64,000 nt of DNA, taken from the NCBI RefSeq assembly GCF_026230105.1, contig NC_079478.1, positions 1,999,653-2,063,652 on the forward strand. Direction: 5' to 3'. The translations under genes were made by a program, and so were the position numbers. A model generated the notes under the pieces. It was given only the letters and a program-made list of their open reading frames with translations. It ran no database searches and had not been told where the DNA came from. How positions within the stretch are numbered: the first letter of the stretch is position 1; the number at the start of each line of letters is the position of its first letter. Origin of the DNA: Diorhabda sublineata. Taxonomy: Eukaryota; Arthropoda; Insecta; Coleoptera; Chrysomelidae. Below are positions 36,498 to 47,876 of the stretch, in pieces.

Positions 36498-37835
36498 TGT
36501 TTTCAATGTCCGTAGCGAAAACATGGATCTTGAACAACGTATTAAGCTTATAAAATTTTCATTGCAAGTAACACAAACGATTTACTGGTTGAAATGAGTC
36601 AGTTAAAGACAATGAACGATCGAAACTTGCTTAGACCTCAACATTGAAGAATAATAATTATAATAATAATTATTTTCGACTGTTCAAGCTGTATTCTTTA
36701 CGATTATGAATTGCATCATCGTTTTTTAACAATCTAAATATGTTGTTTATGGCTTAAGAGACATAATCGAAGAATGACCAGTCATTTGAATATTAATTTG
36801 CTACAGATTTAGTTAAATAGCTTACAGCGGAGGAACGAGTAGAATGGTTGGTGCCCATATACTAAATTCCTTCTTTTCCATTCCGGATTCAGAGTTGAGA
36901 ACAATCGATTCGTTTTGATATTTAACGTCTTCTGTAGTAGATGCACTAGACACCTGTCTTAACATATTTTGTCTACGTTCCGTTACCATACCACGCTAGA
37001 TCAACGGTAGATATTTGATACAACCTTTTTGGTAAACCTTCTTATTAATTTTCTTCATAGTTTTCCAAAATTTAATTCATGACTTCATTTATAAGAGTTG
37101 TAGAAACGGATTCTCTTTTCTATGGAATCTTTGGTAGCTCTCTTCTTTTGGCCGTACGTACGTTCTTGGTATTGTCAAGAACTATTCCAAACAGTTTTCA
37201 CAACTTCCTCTTTATAATTAGCTTCATATTAAAAGTCCATTATTGGCAAAAAATTCATATTCTCGCTACTCACATGCCGATAACTGCATTTTTGCACTTT
37301 CCACGTGTTTAAAATGATTTATGTAATCAATGAACTTGATTAAATTCTCTGTTTGGTACATGGAGACTAAAATAATAAATTTAAAAGATATATTTGAAAA
37401 AACCGTTGGTACAATTCAATAGATGCTGTATTTATATTATTATAAATTAACATATTTGTTAAATATATTATAGCTCAACAGTCTAAATTGACTGATTTAT
37501 GCGTTAAGATTTATGACTGTAAATATTTATTAGCCACAAAGTTTTAGGCAGTACAGTTTCCAAATAATAAATAATACAAGAAAATATAAAATATATGTGA
37601 TTAATATCATCTAAAATCGACATTATTAAAATAATCATCCAAAATTATCTATCAAAATTATTGAAATTCGTGGCTTTTGAAATAAAATCATAGAGAAGAA
37701 ATAAAAGAAATGATATAAAAATAAACGCGAAAGAAATATCAAAGAGTTTTTCGTAGAAAAATTAAGTCACAGAAATATGGTAAGAGGAGAAAAATTTAAT
37801 AATTATAAAACGATAGGAGGACCAGAGAGGAAATC
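36498..37835. other. no recognised gene
   Basis: AT-rich. The 77-codon plus frame at 37079-37312 is hydrophobic without a clear family. An AT palindrome (aataataattataataataattatt) lies at about 36651-36675. Confidence 0.5.
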
Positions 37836-37837
37836 AC

Positions 37838-37915
37838 AGGAAAGGAAGTGAAGGAAAATCAATATAGGAAAAGCTTGTGGATGTGATAACATAAAAGTGG
37901 AATAAAAATAGAAGG
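37838..37915 (+). pseudogene. LINE reverse transcriptase N-terminal fragment
   Basis: GKEVKEN, then after a frameshift INIGKACGCDNIKVE, fits the I-K-x-GKA-x-G-D-x-I motif that opens LINE reverse transcriptase domains. It is a short fragment, followed by purine-rich DNA with no further clear motif. Confidence 0.5.
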
Positions 37916-38199
37916 AAAATATGAATATCTCAAAAAATTATAAAAATGTCAGAAGAAATCTACGGAAACGTAAAAAGGAAGGACCATATAAACAAAAGAA
38001 GATCGATAGAGCTAATGATGGAGAAAGGGTGAAGTGAAGAGGTAATTTCTGCTTATATTAAACAAATATACAATGAGAAAAACAATAAAAGAGAATTAAA
38101 ATAAGCTGGAGATAATAATTGGTTATAGACACTTAGAAATAGTGAAAATATACGGATTAGTACATATTTATAGTTTGAGAAAATGGAAGAAAGATCAAA

Positions 38200-38790
38200 C
38201 ACATGGAAAAAGATATAATTCCGGATATGGTACGGTTCACAATATTGAAACGACGATGGGCAATGAATGAAAACCCATCTTTAAGGAGACCTCCTGCCCC
38301 ACCTCCCGAGAGATGGCACGAAAGCTGGATATCTACTTCTGCGAGGTTGAATAGTAGAAGAAACAAGACCGAGTCTCAAGAAAAAAGAAAGAAGAAGAAG
38401 AATGAAGATGATAGAAGATCTATCTATAGAAACAAAAATTGAGATAGTGATCGAATATGAGGAACATTGGGAAGGTTGAATCACAGAAGGGTGAAGATCA
38501 AAGTCACCGCATGTGAATAGCAGGTATTCATTATCACAGAAGATGAAAAAATGGACATTCAGATAGCCCACACAGTAGAACCAATCAAATAACCACAAGA
38601 CCTCAAGATATGGAAGTGAATCCTTAGTAATGAATGAGAAGATGAGTGAATTAACAGCAGCTGATCAAAAGGAAACGAAAAATAGCAGAGAAAACGAGTA
38701 TGGACAGAAAAAAGGAAAGAGGTAATTATAGAGAAGGTAGGTATAGAGAGGTATGGACACATAAGAAGAAGAACATCACAGGGTTAGGAT
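38200..38790 (+). pseudogene. possible LINE C-terminal tail in purine-rich DNA
   Basis: ILKRRWAMNEN, then PPAPPPERWHESWISTS (38240-38340), and later VGIERYGHIRRR (about 38730-38765) resemble the RW-A-GH and RPP-x-RW-x-D motifs of LINE tails. Between them the plus strand is Glu/Lys-coding, GA-rich sequence. The resemblance is partial and the family is not assigned. Confidence 0.3.
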
Positions 38791-40840
38791 AATATTAAGG
38801 ATTGGAAGAGCCAGAAAAAGTACAGGAAGAAAGAAGAAATTTATACTACGAATGAATTACGTAAGTAACAAAGGATCGTTGAATGTGAAAAAAATTGTTA
38901 AACGTAGAATGCAAACTGAAATCCAAATACTCAAACGCTTATTAAGGCTTGAAGAGGATAATAAATTATTGTCTATCGAGTGGTTCGTATATAAAATTAT
39001 TTCCAACTAAATTTCGATACTTGTATTTATAAATATGTTCAATAAATTCACTTCGACCATTGAATATTCATCATAATCAAATTATGAGAAAACGGACATT
39101 ACTTCGATTTGAATTATACCAATTAATCTTTGACTTTTGTACCCTAATAGGGTATCTAGGTCGTGATATATTGCGGTACTATTTTAATGGTGGAAACATT
39201 ATACTTTTCGTTATCAAAACTATTGCTCGATTATAAGTATAACGACCACTTTGCCTAACAAAGACCACGAAACAGGTAAATAGTTAGACACGTTTTTCAT
39301 GAGCGTAGAAGTCTCTACATTTAACATAAAATAATAATCTGTTGTATTGATATGTTTTCTTCTCGTATTAAACCTTTCGAGACATTTCGATTGTTGATAT
39401 TTTAGTTTTCGCTATTATTTCATCCGCTTTTCTACTCTTTTCAATTTTTCTTTCTTCCTGTGTTACTTGTTAAAGCCAGGTTTCTCCTGGGTCTTCGTTT
39501 CGTTCTAAAATTGATTACAAATTACCAAACAATCACATGTCTATAACGCAAAGTTCAAAAATGCGGCAGCAGCTAAATACTTTTACGGCTCTTTCGATGG
39601 CTCCTTAGGGAGGAATCGATTTTTTTTTTGCTTAATGCAGTGAACAGCCTGTATAATAATTGAATTGATTTCGAGTTTTGAATGGGTGAATAGATATGAC
39701 TTAAAAGGATTTGGTTTTTGCATCAATTGAACCCACTTTCTGACTCATTGGATGAGATCCAACTCTCATCAAACGTATATCTACCTTGGTTAATGAGTAA
39801 AAACTTTTCTGCTTGAACAAAAGCTAATAAACTCTGAAGTGAAAAAAATAATATATTCCCGTATTGATTCTATTCAATTCAGACGGAATCTAATTTTGAA
39901 TGACTGTTGCAAACACGTGGCGAGCTATTTATATATTCATATGCAATTTCCAAATCTCCTGCTCCAAAAAACGGTTCAATTTAGATCAAAAATAATTCAG
40001 AGGAAATGACCGAAAAATTAAAAACAGATTATTGACACGTGTGAAATGAAAATTATACAGGTGTTCAAATTTAATTTACACAGGGTATTCACGTCGTGAA
40101 CTATATTTCCTGAAGCTATTATGATAAAGGATGTTGGTGGGTGTGGGTGTGTTTAATATCACACGCTGTTTTGTATTCTTATTCTTATTCTAACGACTTG
40201 TTTAAGTTGGATATTTAATTGGAAATAATCAAACAAAAGTTTAATAATGAAATAATCATATGAAACGTGAGTTGCAAAGAGTAAACAATTTCCCGAGATT
40301 CATTGTTAAAATTACTATACGAATTTGTAAGATTAAATTATACACCCAGTATTTTTTTACGTTCTAGTCAATACGAAGTGGAAAAGGAGTGGTGGAAAAA
40401 GTTTAAATACATTTTAATGGGTTAAATTCTTCATTTTGGTGACACTGAAATAAAAATTACCTTGAACATTGTTGGCCTTTTATAAAAGTACCTACCTGCT
40501 AGCTATTGAAAAGTGGTACGTGTTAGGGCTTAATAAATATTTTTTCTATTATTGGACGGGTATTTCCATTTTAAATTCACGAAAATCTTGTCGGCCAGTG
40601 TAATTTTATGTACGATGGAACGGAAGTGATAAAAATTTAGTGAGAAGATTGGATCGCAGTAGCGCTTATAATCGTTTATGACAACAAGTAATTAAAATAC
40701 TTTATAGAAGCTATAAAATGTCGGTCTTGGTGATACTGATGGGCGATTTCTAATTATTGCTGACATAATAACTAAACATTCATAAAGCAGTCCTCAAGAT
40801 ATTATAATAAAATCCTTTTAAAGGATGCAACAATTATTGG
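38791..40840. other. no recognised feature
   Basis: About 2 kb of AT-rich sequence with no gene or repeat noticed. Confidence 0.5.
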
Positions 40841-40842
40841 AA

Positions 40843-40926
40843 TGCGTGCATCGAGCGCACGTGAGTCGAGCGCGCGGTATTTCGAGCGCACAGATTATAC
40901 AGAAGGGTGCATCGAGCGCACATTTA
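40843..40926 (+). repeat. short degenerate tandem of cgAGCGCAC motif
   Basis: gtgcatcgagcgcacgtgag, then tcgagcgcgcggtatt, tcgagcgcacagatt and gtgcatcgagcgcacattta. That makes four CGAGCGC motifs in about 80 bp of otherwise AT-rich DNA. gagcgcacatttag is shared exactly with the cluster at 8.55 kb. Confidence 0.75.
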
Positions 40927-41405
40927 GCTTCAAATGTTTATGATCTTAAATAAAAGAAGAAAAATTATAAAAGAATTAACAACAGATGTGTTAATTTAGG
41001 TAGTTTTCTCTGCAGTTACACATACTGTAGAGTCGTAATCTGTCTTAGAGTGAATAAGTACTTTATATGTGTGAAATAGATTATTTCTCATGAATTAAGT
41101 TTAAGTTTGTATCAAAAGTGCGGGATTTTGTTTAATAAAATGAACTTCTGTAATTTTCCTCTATCATAAAAGCAATTTTCAATGTTCTTAAGATTGAGTT
41201 AATTATTTCTTTATACCAACATAAAAAGTAAACAAAATTAAACAATAACATTTGATTATTAGAGTATTTCTTCAATTTCATGAGCAAGAAAACGTGATCC
41301 GAAGCAGTCACCTACCTTAACGACATTTCACATCTTAAATGAAAAACGTGTGGACGTGTTTAACAATCGCGAATTGAGAAATGTAACGAGCGCGTTTAAA
41401 TAGAA
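40927..41405. other. no recognised feature
   Basis: AT-rich, with nothing recognised. Confidence 0.5.
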
Positions 41406-41409
41406 TCAA

Positions 41410-41560
41410 GTCATTAATTTCGTCCGTCTATACAGATTGTCATCAGTAAAGAATAAATATAAAACTAAACGTTGTGAAATTGGAATTCCAGGAATCGTTG
41501 GTGGTATTTAAACAAATTGTTTACACTACCACAACACTAGTTACATTGTATGAGGCTCTA
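41410..41560 (-). repeat. inverted copy of the hammerhead-associated repeat
   Basis: ttggaattccaggaatcgtt (41479-41498) and the following 70 bp are the reverse complement of the segment after hammerhead-like copy 2 (22.74-22.82 kb). Next to it, on the minus strand, CTGATGA...GAAA occurs (41410-41451). Its stem III and cleavage site do not fit, so I do not call a ribozyme here. Confidence 0.5.
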
Positions 41561-42950
41561 AACTTTATTCCTAATATGAAAGTTTGATTTATGGAATTTT
41601 TGAGCATACGTGTGAAATGAGATAATTATAGGGGTGTCTCATTCTTCTTACCCATTTTCTTGATTGTATATATTGATTTTCGTCATCTTAAATGAGTGGG
41701 TTAATTCTGTTGTCAGGTTTTTCTGTTTTGCAGGGACGTATATGGAAGAATAAGTCGAAGGAGTAGGATCAAAGACGTATTTTATTCTTCTAGTTATTCG
41801 TTTTATCCTATATTATCCGGCAACCTTCAGTTACTTAAACTTATTGATTAATTTTGCTAAGAGGTTTTTGTACCCTCACACTTCACACCAAACTTAACAA
41901 GTTTCTTCATAGATTAATTTGAGTACCTTGACTTAATCGTTACCTAAAGAAAGCTGTCTAGTTGGCAAACGTTGCTACTGTTTGTCATGACGAACTTGCG
42001 AGATAATTCAAAACTAGAAGAAAATTGAAACAAAAATTCTGAGAAAAATATATGAACTGATAAAGGATGAGGATAATTTGAAAAATTGAAAATAATTTTG
42101 TGCTCAATAAGCTTCACAAAGAAGAATACAAAATAAAACTTGAACCAATAAAGTGTTTCGGACATCAGTTGATGAATGAAGAAATATCAGCAAAGAAGGA
42201 TTATGGAGGAGAAGTAGAAAAAGAGATTAGAGGTCCCAAGTACTTCATGGACTGTAGAAAGGATTATTAAGTATCTTATGTCCTATTTAGTCTTTCAAGC
42301 TACATATTTTTTGCTACGATTCGTTTTTAAGCCTCACGAAATATCTCTTGGATATGTTTTCCACTCATACTCCATTAGATTTTCAATTGTTGATATAAAT
42401 ACCATCTAGGATTAATATTTCTTATATGGTCTTTGAAAGTATGTTGGGACAAACTGATTATTCGTACTGGTAAATATTAAACGAATGGGTGAATAAGAAA
42501 TAAAAAGGTGTGCGAATACGTCAAGAGCAGCAACCACATAAAGCTCACGAAAGTAATTGGTTTAGTGGCCCCATATGGAAGAAAACCATAACCAGACTTG
42601 TCAAATATAACATCTTCTGACGGCCGATCCAATGAGATAAATTTTGTTAGCCGTACCGTCGTAATTTTAGCAGGGAAACTGTGCTTGAAAAATCTTTATA
42701 CATATTTATACAATTATAAAATATATAACCAAAAAAAAAATTATTGGTAAAAAAAATCATCAACTATTAGGTAAATTATTTTCACAAATTGTAGTTTAGA
42801 ATCAAACGTTTTTTTTTCATTCTAAAGTATCTACTATGAATATTTCTTTTTTGTAAATCTCAACAAATCCCAAGATCACTCTTGTATATAAAAAAGTTCA
42901 CAGATAATTCTCACATCCTTCATTATATCAATAACTACAGATTATTTTAT
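41561..42950. other. no recognised gene
   Basis: AT-rich. A slightly less AT-rich patch at about 42500-42670 has no identifiable coding motif. Confidence 0.45.
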
Positions 42951-43019
42951 TGGAAATATATCAAAACTGTTAAGAAAAACTATTAGAACAATCGCATCTC
43001 GAGAGGTAAAAATTCCTCG

Positions 43020-44240
43020 AAAGAAACTGGGTCAGTTATCAATGATTTAACAAACAAAACCCGTTCATAAGGCACTATTGACCTCGACCTAGACGAACTT
43101 AACAATTATTTCGTGAACGTTACTACTTGATCTAAAATATCTCCAAGTCGTCATAATCTTTCTTTCCTTCTAAAAGAATCAGTGACAGTCTCTTCCAAAA
43201 CCTGAAGATGGATTTCAGTCTCTTCCAAGACCTGAAGAAAGATTTAAGTTAGAGCAAATCATACTCAGCATTCAAAACAAGACATCCCGCGGCATCGATG
43301 AATTATCAGCTAAGTTTTCCGGAAATTATGATTGATGTTTCATGTGCGCTAATAAACGAATCATCTGCACAATGGCAGCGTGAAAAATAACACTAAGAAC
43401 GAATGTCTAATGAAAAGCCGTCTATTAGTGTTTCTTTTAAAACATAAAATCCTGAAAGCTCAACAATTTTGTTTCCTACCTAATAAATGCATTAATAACG
43501 TTATGTTTTCTGTTCTCAACTAAATATATACATTTAAGGCTTCGGTTTTTTGTGATTTCACTAAGGCCTTCGATTGTGTGGATCATGAAACAAACTAGAA
43601 TATTATGGCAACCGAGGTGTTCCATTAAAATGATTTGTATCTTAACTTGGATGTCGAAATCAATTGGTAAGAGCTAATGGTGAAGTTTCAAATAAATTGT
43701 CAATTGGCAGTGGTATGCTTCAGGGTTCAGTTTTGTATCCAGTTCTTTTTTTTTATTTTCATAAATGATCTCACAGATATACGAATCAATGGTGACTTCA
43801 CTTTATTCGGAGATGACACCAGAGTAACCTGAAGTGGTACAGATATACAAGCTTTACATTCGACCATGGGCAATCTCATAACTATTAAGTCCTGATCTGA
43901 CGCAAACGATCCCTGTTTAAACACTGAGAAACCTCTAAAACTCAACGATGACTTAATAGGATGCTCAAATTCGATCAAATTTCTTGGTCAATATATTGAT
44001 AGTGCCCTTCAATGATCTGTACATATAGAAAACCTAACAAAAATATTAACCTCTGCTTGCTTTGCCATTGAATCTGTGTCTGAACAGCTCGATTCTCGTA
44101 CTGCTCTAACAACTTACTACTCATTATTCGAATATCATCTTCGGTATGAGTTGCCCTTCGATTCTATCTTCACATTACACTTTTTGGCCGAAATTTACCA
44201 GAGACTTGGAAACGAATTTACATCCCCTGGCTTCAGATAA
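43020..44240 (+). pseudogene. LINE ORF2 with reverse transcriptase, degenerate
   Basis: Pieces in order on the plus strand are LDLDELNNYFVN (region before the reverse transcriptase), FCDFTKAFDCVDH (A motif), the GSG-x-LQGSVL-x-P region in a shifted frame, FIFINDLTDIRINGDFTLFG with DD (C motif FADD, here FGDD), then GCSNSIKFLGQYIDSAL, and finally SVSEQLDSRTALTTYYSLFE with YHLRYELPF. This is the full order of a LINE reverse transcriptase and thumb. Many stops and frameshifts are present. The endonuclease domain and 3' tail are not seen. Confidence 0.85.
43189..43248 (+). repeat. 30-bp tandem duplication inside the LINE
   Basis: tctcttccaaaacctgaaga and tctcttccaagacctgaaga start two adjacent 30-bp units. 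Confidence 0.85.
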
Positions 44241-44244
44241 TATG

Positions 44245-44950
44245 CTCACGATAGTTAATCACAATAATTGTACTTTTCATTGTAATTTTTGTAATTTATA
44301 ACCATTTTAATTTTATTCCGTCAGTATTATGTGTTTAATTAAATATTTAAACTTACTTTTTTCGAGTGTTCTCTTTTAATTTGGGAAATATGCAAATACA
44401 CTCTTTCATCAAAATAACTAGATAATTATCCATTCAACGTTTTTGTTGGAAATTGCAATCGTTTGATCCCATATTTTAGCGGAGAAACCCGAATCAACAA
44501 GCTCTTGCAATTTTACCAAAAAACCGAAGTTCATTTCATGATTAATTATGCACAAAATGACAAGCAAATATCTTTTTTCGTATAATTTTTTTTGTCATTA
44601 GTTATAATAATAATATTAGTTTTTTAACTCAATTCAATACGTTAAAAAATGAGGTTGTATGTTCACATAGGTGTTTTCTATGAGTCCAGAAAAACTTTTG
44701 GTTAGGTCTTTGCGAAAGGTTTTATATTATGTTGATGCATTTTATTGTATATATGATCAGTATATTGCACTTCTGGATGTTAAATACCCTAAAAACATTT
44801 CTGTGAAATTTACTGGTCGGCATTAAAAGAAGCCATGATGAATCAAACATAATACGAGGAGATATACTAATTTTTATTTCAATATGTCCATAAAACTCAC
44901 TCGTTGACAATCACCATAGCAAATTATGTCTGCTTAGCGGATAAGTTCAT
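44245..44950. other. no recognised feature
   Basis: AT-rich, with nothing recognised. Confidence 0.5.
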
Positions 44951-44954
44951 CACT

Positions 44955-45480
44955 CCCTCTTACGTCGGTCCAGTCTCGAATATTTCAGAGTCACAACTGT
45001 TGCTTGCTTCCAACTCCACGACACCCCCGTGGCGAATATTGGAAATCGTCGTGGGGATCTTCAATCTGTCAGCAACAATGCAAAACAGTTGAGGGACGAT
45101 TCTAAGGTTGTTAAGCCAGGATGTTTGTCTTTTTCCAAACATTTTGCCTTAATTGAAGCAATAAATATCTGGATTCATTTCGCATTATGAGGCCGATGTA
45201 TCGCAGCTTGTAAGTTTTCATGGTTGTCAATAATTCTCGTTCTTCTTTCATTCTTCTGAAGACTTCTTACTCGGACGTTGCAGGTAATCTTGGTCACTCA
45301 TCTTGTTAAAGATGGATCTTACCTTTTCGATAGATGCCTTTATTTCCCAGTTGGTATTTGATGCAATGCATGTACCAAGGTGTTTGAGTCAGAGCCTTGA
45401 GTATGGGCTACAATGGAAGATATTTATTACCTCTCCGTTTTGGCTTCTAGGCAATTTTTAGGCCTGGTGTCACTGATTTT
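44955..45480 (-). pseudogene. LINE ORF2 C-terminal third, minus strand
   Basis: Reading down the minus strand: LGTCINYQLGNKGIYRKGK, then EVFRRMKEERELLTTMKTYK with LRYIGLIMRNESRYLLLQL, then MFGKRQTSWLNNLRI and NIRHG. This is the post-reverse-transcriptase region of a common insect LINE (usual pattern YLGT-x-IN, RRMGKERELL-x-TIK, YLGHIMRNE-x-YELLQL, TSWLKNLR). A segment containing the usual GVETWTL motif is missing. The 60- and 62-codon frames here are parts or shadows of this relic. Confidence 0.8.
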
Positions 45481-46182
45481 GTTTATAAGCCAAAAAATGG
45501 GAAAGACTTTCGCTTAAAATTATGGATATTGCTTGATGATGTTAATACCACAGATTAGCGGACTAAAATGAAACATTATCAACATTTTCCAAGAAAATGT
45601 TATTTATTTTAACTAAAAAGTGAAAGGATGTTATTTTGATAAATTTGATTTTAATAAAATTTCTAATAATATTCATTCGAATAGTTTCATTTTCAATTGA
45701 AATTCTAACCTCAGGTTCTGGAAAACACCCAATTAATTTACGATATACGAAAGAAATCATTTCCAATATTACAACTCAATATTACTACAATTTCTTCGAC
45801 ATTCTTCAAATCACTATAATACAAGCATGTTTTTCAATAATCTCCCGTTCTCATAACACCGTGTTTCATTCTGGAATCAGTTTTAAGTGTTCGTTCTTGA
45901 TTTTTTTATCGCTCTGGTCGCTGGACCCCCTCCAAAGACATTAAACAATAACCACTTTGGAGTTTCATCCATCACACTCGTTATTTCTTGGAGCTATGAA
46001 ATGTGACCCTTAGAATGGGTGAAAGACATAGGCATACTCTCGGGATTTCTTTCTGTGTACGTCTTACTCAACATACCCAATAATTCATTGAAACTTGGAT
46101 ATAAATTTGGACTTTTTATCAGAAAATTTTTGTAATTTTTTGAAGAAGAAATAATAATTTGTGTTATTAGAATAGTACAATT
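45481..46182. other. no recognised feature
   Basis: Contains a 102-codon plus frame (45636-45944) that is hydrophobic, with no family recognised and an antisense rival frame. Probably non-coding. Confidence 0.45.
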
Positions 46183-47231
46183 CATTATGATCGATTTAAA
46201 ATTTTCAAAAAAGTTCTAGAAATTTCTCGAATGATCTGGAAAGTTCCTCAAAAGAAGTCAAGTTATTATGATCGATTTAGAATGTTCGAGAAAGTTCTAG
46301 AAATTTCTCGAATGATCTGGAAAGTTCCTCAAAAGAAGTCAAGTTATTATGATCGATTTAGAATGTTCGAGAAAGTTCTAGAAATTTCTCGAATGATCTG
46401 GAAAGTTCCAAAACGAAGTCAAGTTATTATGATCGATTTAGAATTTTCGAAAAAGTTCTAGAAATTTCTCGAATGATCTGGAAAGTTCCTCAAAAGAAGT
46501 CAAGTTATTATGATCGATTTAGAATGTTCGAGAAAGTTCTAGAAATTTCTCGAATGATCTGGAAAGTTCCTCAAAAGGAGTCAAGTTATTATGATCGATT
46601 TAGAATGTTCGAGAAAGTTCTAGAAATTTCTCGAATGATCTGGAAAGTTCCAAAACGAAGTAAAGTTATTATAATCGATTTAGAATGTTCGAGAAAGTTC
46701 TAGAAATTTCTCGAATGATCTGGAAAGTTCCTCAAAAGAAGTCAAGTTATTATGATCGATTTAGAATGTTCGAGAAAGTTCTAGAAATTTCTCGAATGAT
46801 CTGGAAAGTTCCTCAAAAGGAGTCAAGTTATTATGATCGATTTAGAATGTTCGAGAAAGTTCTAGAAATTTCCCGAATGATCTGGAAACTTCCAAAACGA
46901 AGTTAAGCTATTATGATCGATTTAGAATTTTCGAGAAAGTTCTAAAAATTTCTCGAATGATCTGGAAAGTTCCAAAACAAAGTCAAGTTATTATGATCGA
47001 TTTAGAATGTCCGAGAATGTTCTAGAAATTTCCCGAATGATCTGGGAACTTCCAAAACGAAGTTAAGCTATTATGATCGATTTAGAATTTTCGAGAAAGT
47101 TCTAGAAATTTCTCGAATGATCTGGAAAGTTCCTCAAAAGAAGTCAAGTTATTATGATCGATTTAGAATGTTCGAGAAAAGTCTAGAAGCTTCCCGAATG
47201 ATCTAAATGATTCTCAAATGAGTGCAATCTC
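46183..47231 (+). repeat. 80/81-bp satellite built of heat-shock elements
   Basis: About 13 tandem units. The word gatctgg recurs at 46233, 46314, 46395, 46475, 46556 and onwards to 47119, giving spacings of 81, 81, 80 that repeat three times (a 242-bp higher-order unit). Each unit contains ttcga gaaag ttcta gaaat ttctc gaatg, that is TTC and GAA alternating exactly every 5 bp. This is the nTTCnnGAAn pentamer code bound by heat shock factor trimers. The register continues through atctg (one mismatch), gaaag, ttcct. Open frames of 73-76 codons across the array (27-residue repeats) exist only because 81 is divisible by three. Confidence 0.93.
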
Positions 47232-47234
47232 TAG

Positions 47235-47243
47235 TATATATAA
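47235..47243 (+). promoter_or_regulatory. TATA-box-like sequence after the heat-shock-element array
   Basis: TATATATAA lies about 40 bp beyond the last degenerate heat-shock-element unit. This order (factor sites then TATA) is that of heat-shock promoters. No downstream gene is recognised, and the stretch could instead belong to a transposon end. Confidence 0.35.
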
Positions 47244-47467
47244 TGAAATGTCAGACACGGTTTTCTATAACACCACCATCCCCAATCTACTTCCCGTTAG
47301 AGTGGTTAATACCAACATCGTAATAAGTTTACTATACTAGATATACTCTATATACATCGCATGATTTATGGCAGAATAAATTTTCAATTTCGAAAATTTT
47401 GACTTGAGTAACTCTGGGTTTCCCTGCTATTTTTTTTATCAAAAATTTATTTATTTTATCTAGAGCA

Positions 47468-47525
47468 GAGCTTTCAAGGTCCAAGTTTCTGTTGTACGGA
47501 GTGGAAACTTGGACCTTGAAAGCTC
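47468..47525. repeat. perfect 22-bp inverted repeat at a LINE edge
   Basis: The left arm (47468-47489) contains ctttcaaggtccaagtttc and the right arm (47504-47525) is its exact complement, with a 14-bp loop. The right arm and the loop are LINE coding sequence. Confidence 0.95.
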
Positions 47526-47665
47526 AAATGACCAGAAAACTTGAGGCATTTGAGATGTGGCTCTATAGACGCATCCTGAAGATACCCTGGACTGACAGAC
47601 GCATTACTTAGGACATGTCTTACGCAAAGACAAATACCTACTGCTACAGAACAGATCATTTTTGT
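47486..47665 (+). pseudogene. LINE ORF2 C-terminal fragment with internal deletion
   Basis: LLYGVETWTLKAQMTRKLEA and FEMWLYRRILKIPWTDRRIT, then a frame shift into LGHVLRKDKYLLLQ. In related LINEs about 30 residues separate these blocks, so there is an internal deletion. It is the same LINE type as the minus-strand relic at 45 kb, but it overlaps that relic in content, so it is a separate insertion. Confidence 0.85.
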
Positions 47666-47876
47666 AACCATAAAATGAAGTATTATATATGGCACCGATG
47701 ACCAAATATTCGAATCACGAGAAAATTTATCATTGGGATTGAGATTGGAAGTATTTCGAGAAAAATCAATAAATTTTAGTAGTAAAACAACAATATGAAT
47801 TAAGTTCTAAGGGTCTACTTGAAACATTTTATTGGACGAAAAATTGTAGGATCTTGTCAGCCAGTACTTCGCGTTC

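Noticed and set aside
41410..41451. CTGATGA...GAAA on the minus strand as a fourth hammerhead
   Set aside because: Stem III and the U-H cleavage site do not fit and stem I does not pair; only the flanking repeat similarity is kept.
45636..45944. 102-codon plus-strand frame as a membrane protein
   Set aside because: Hydrophobic composition is expected from T-rich codons in AT-rich DNA; no signal or family match, and an antisense frame of similar quality exists.
46231..46906. Open frames of 73-76 codons with a 27-residue repeat as a repeat protein
   Set aside because: The frame is open only because 81 bp is a multiple of three, and the 80-bp units break it. The DNA-level 5-bp register explains the conservation better.
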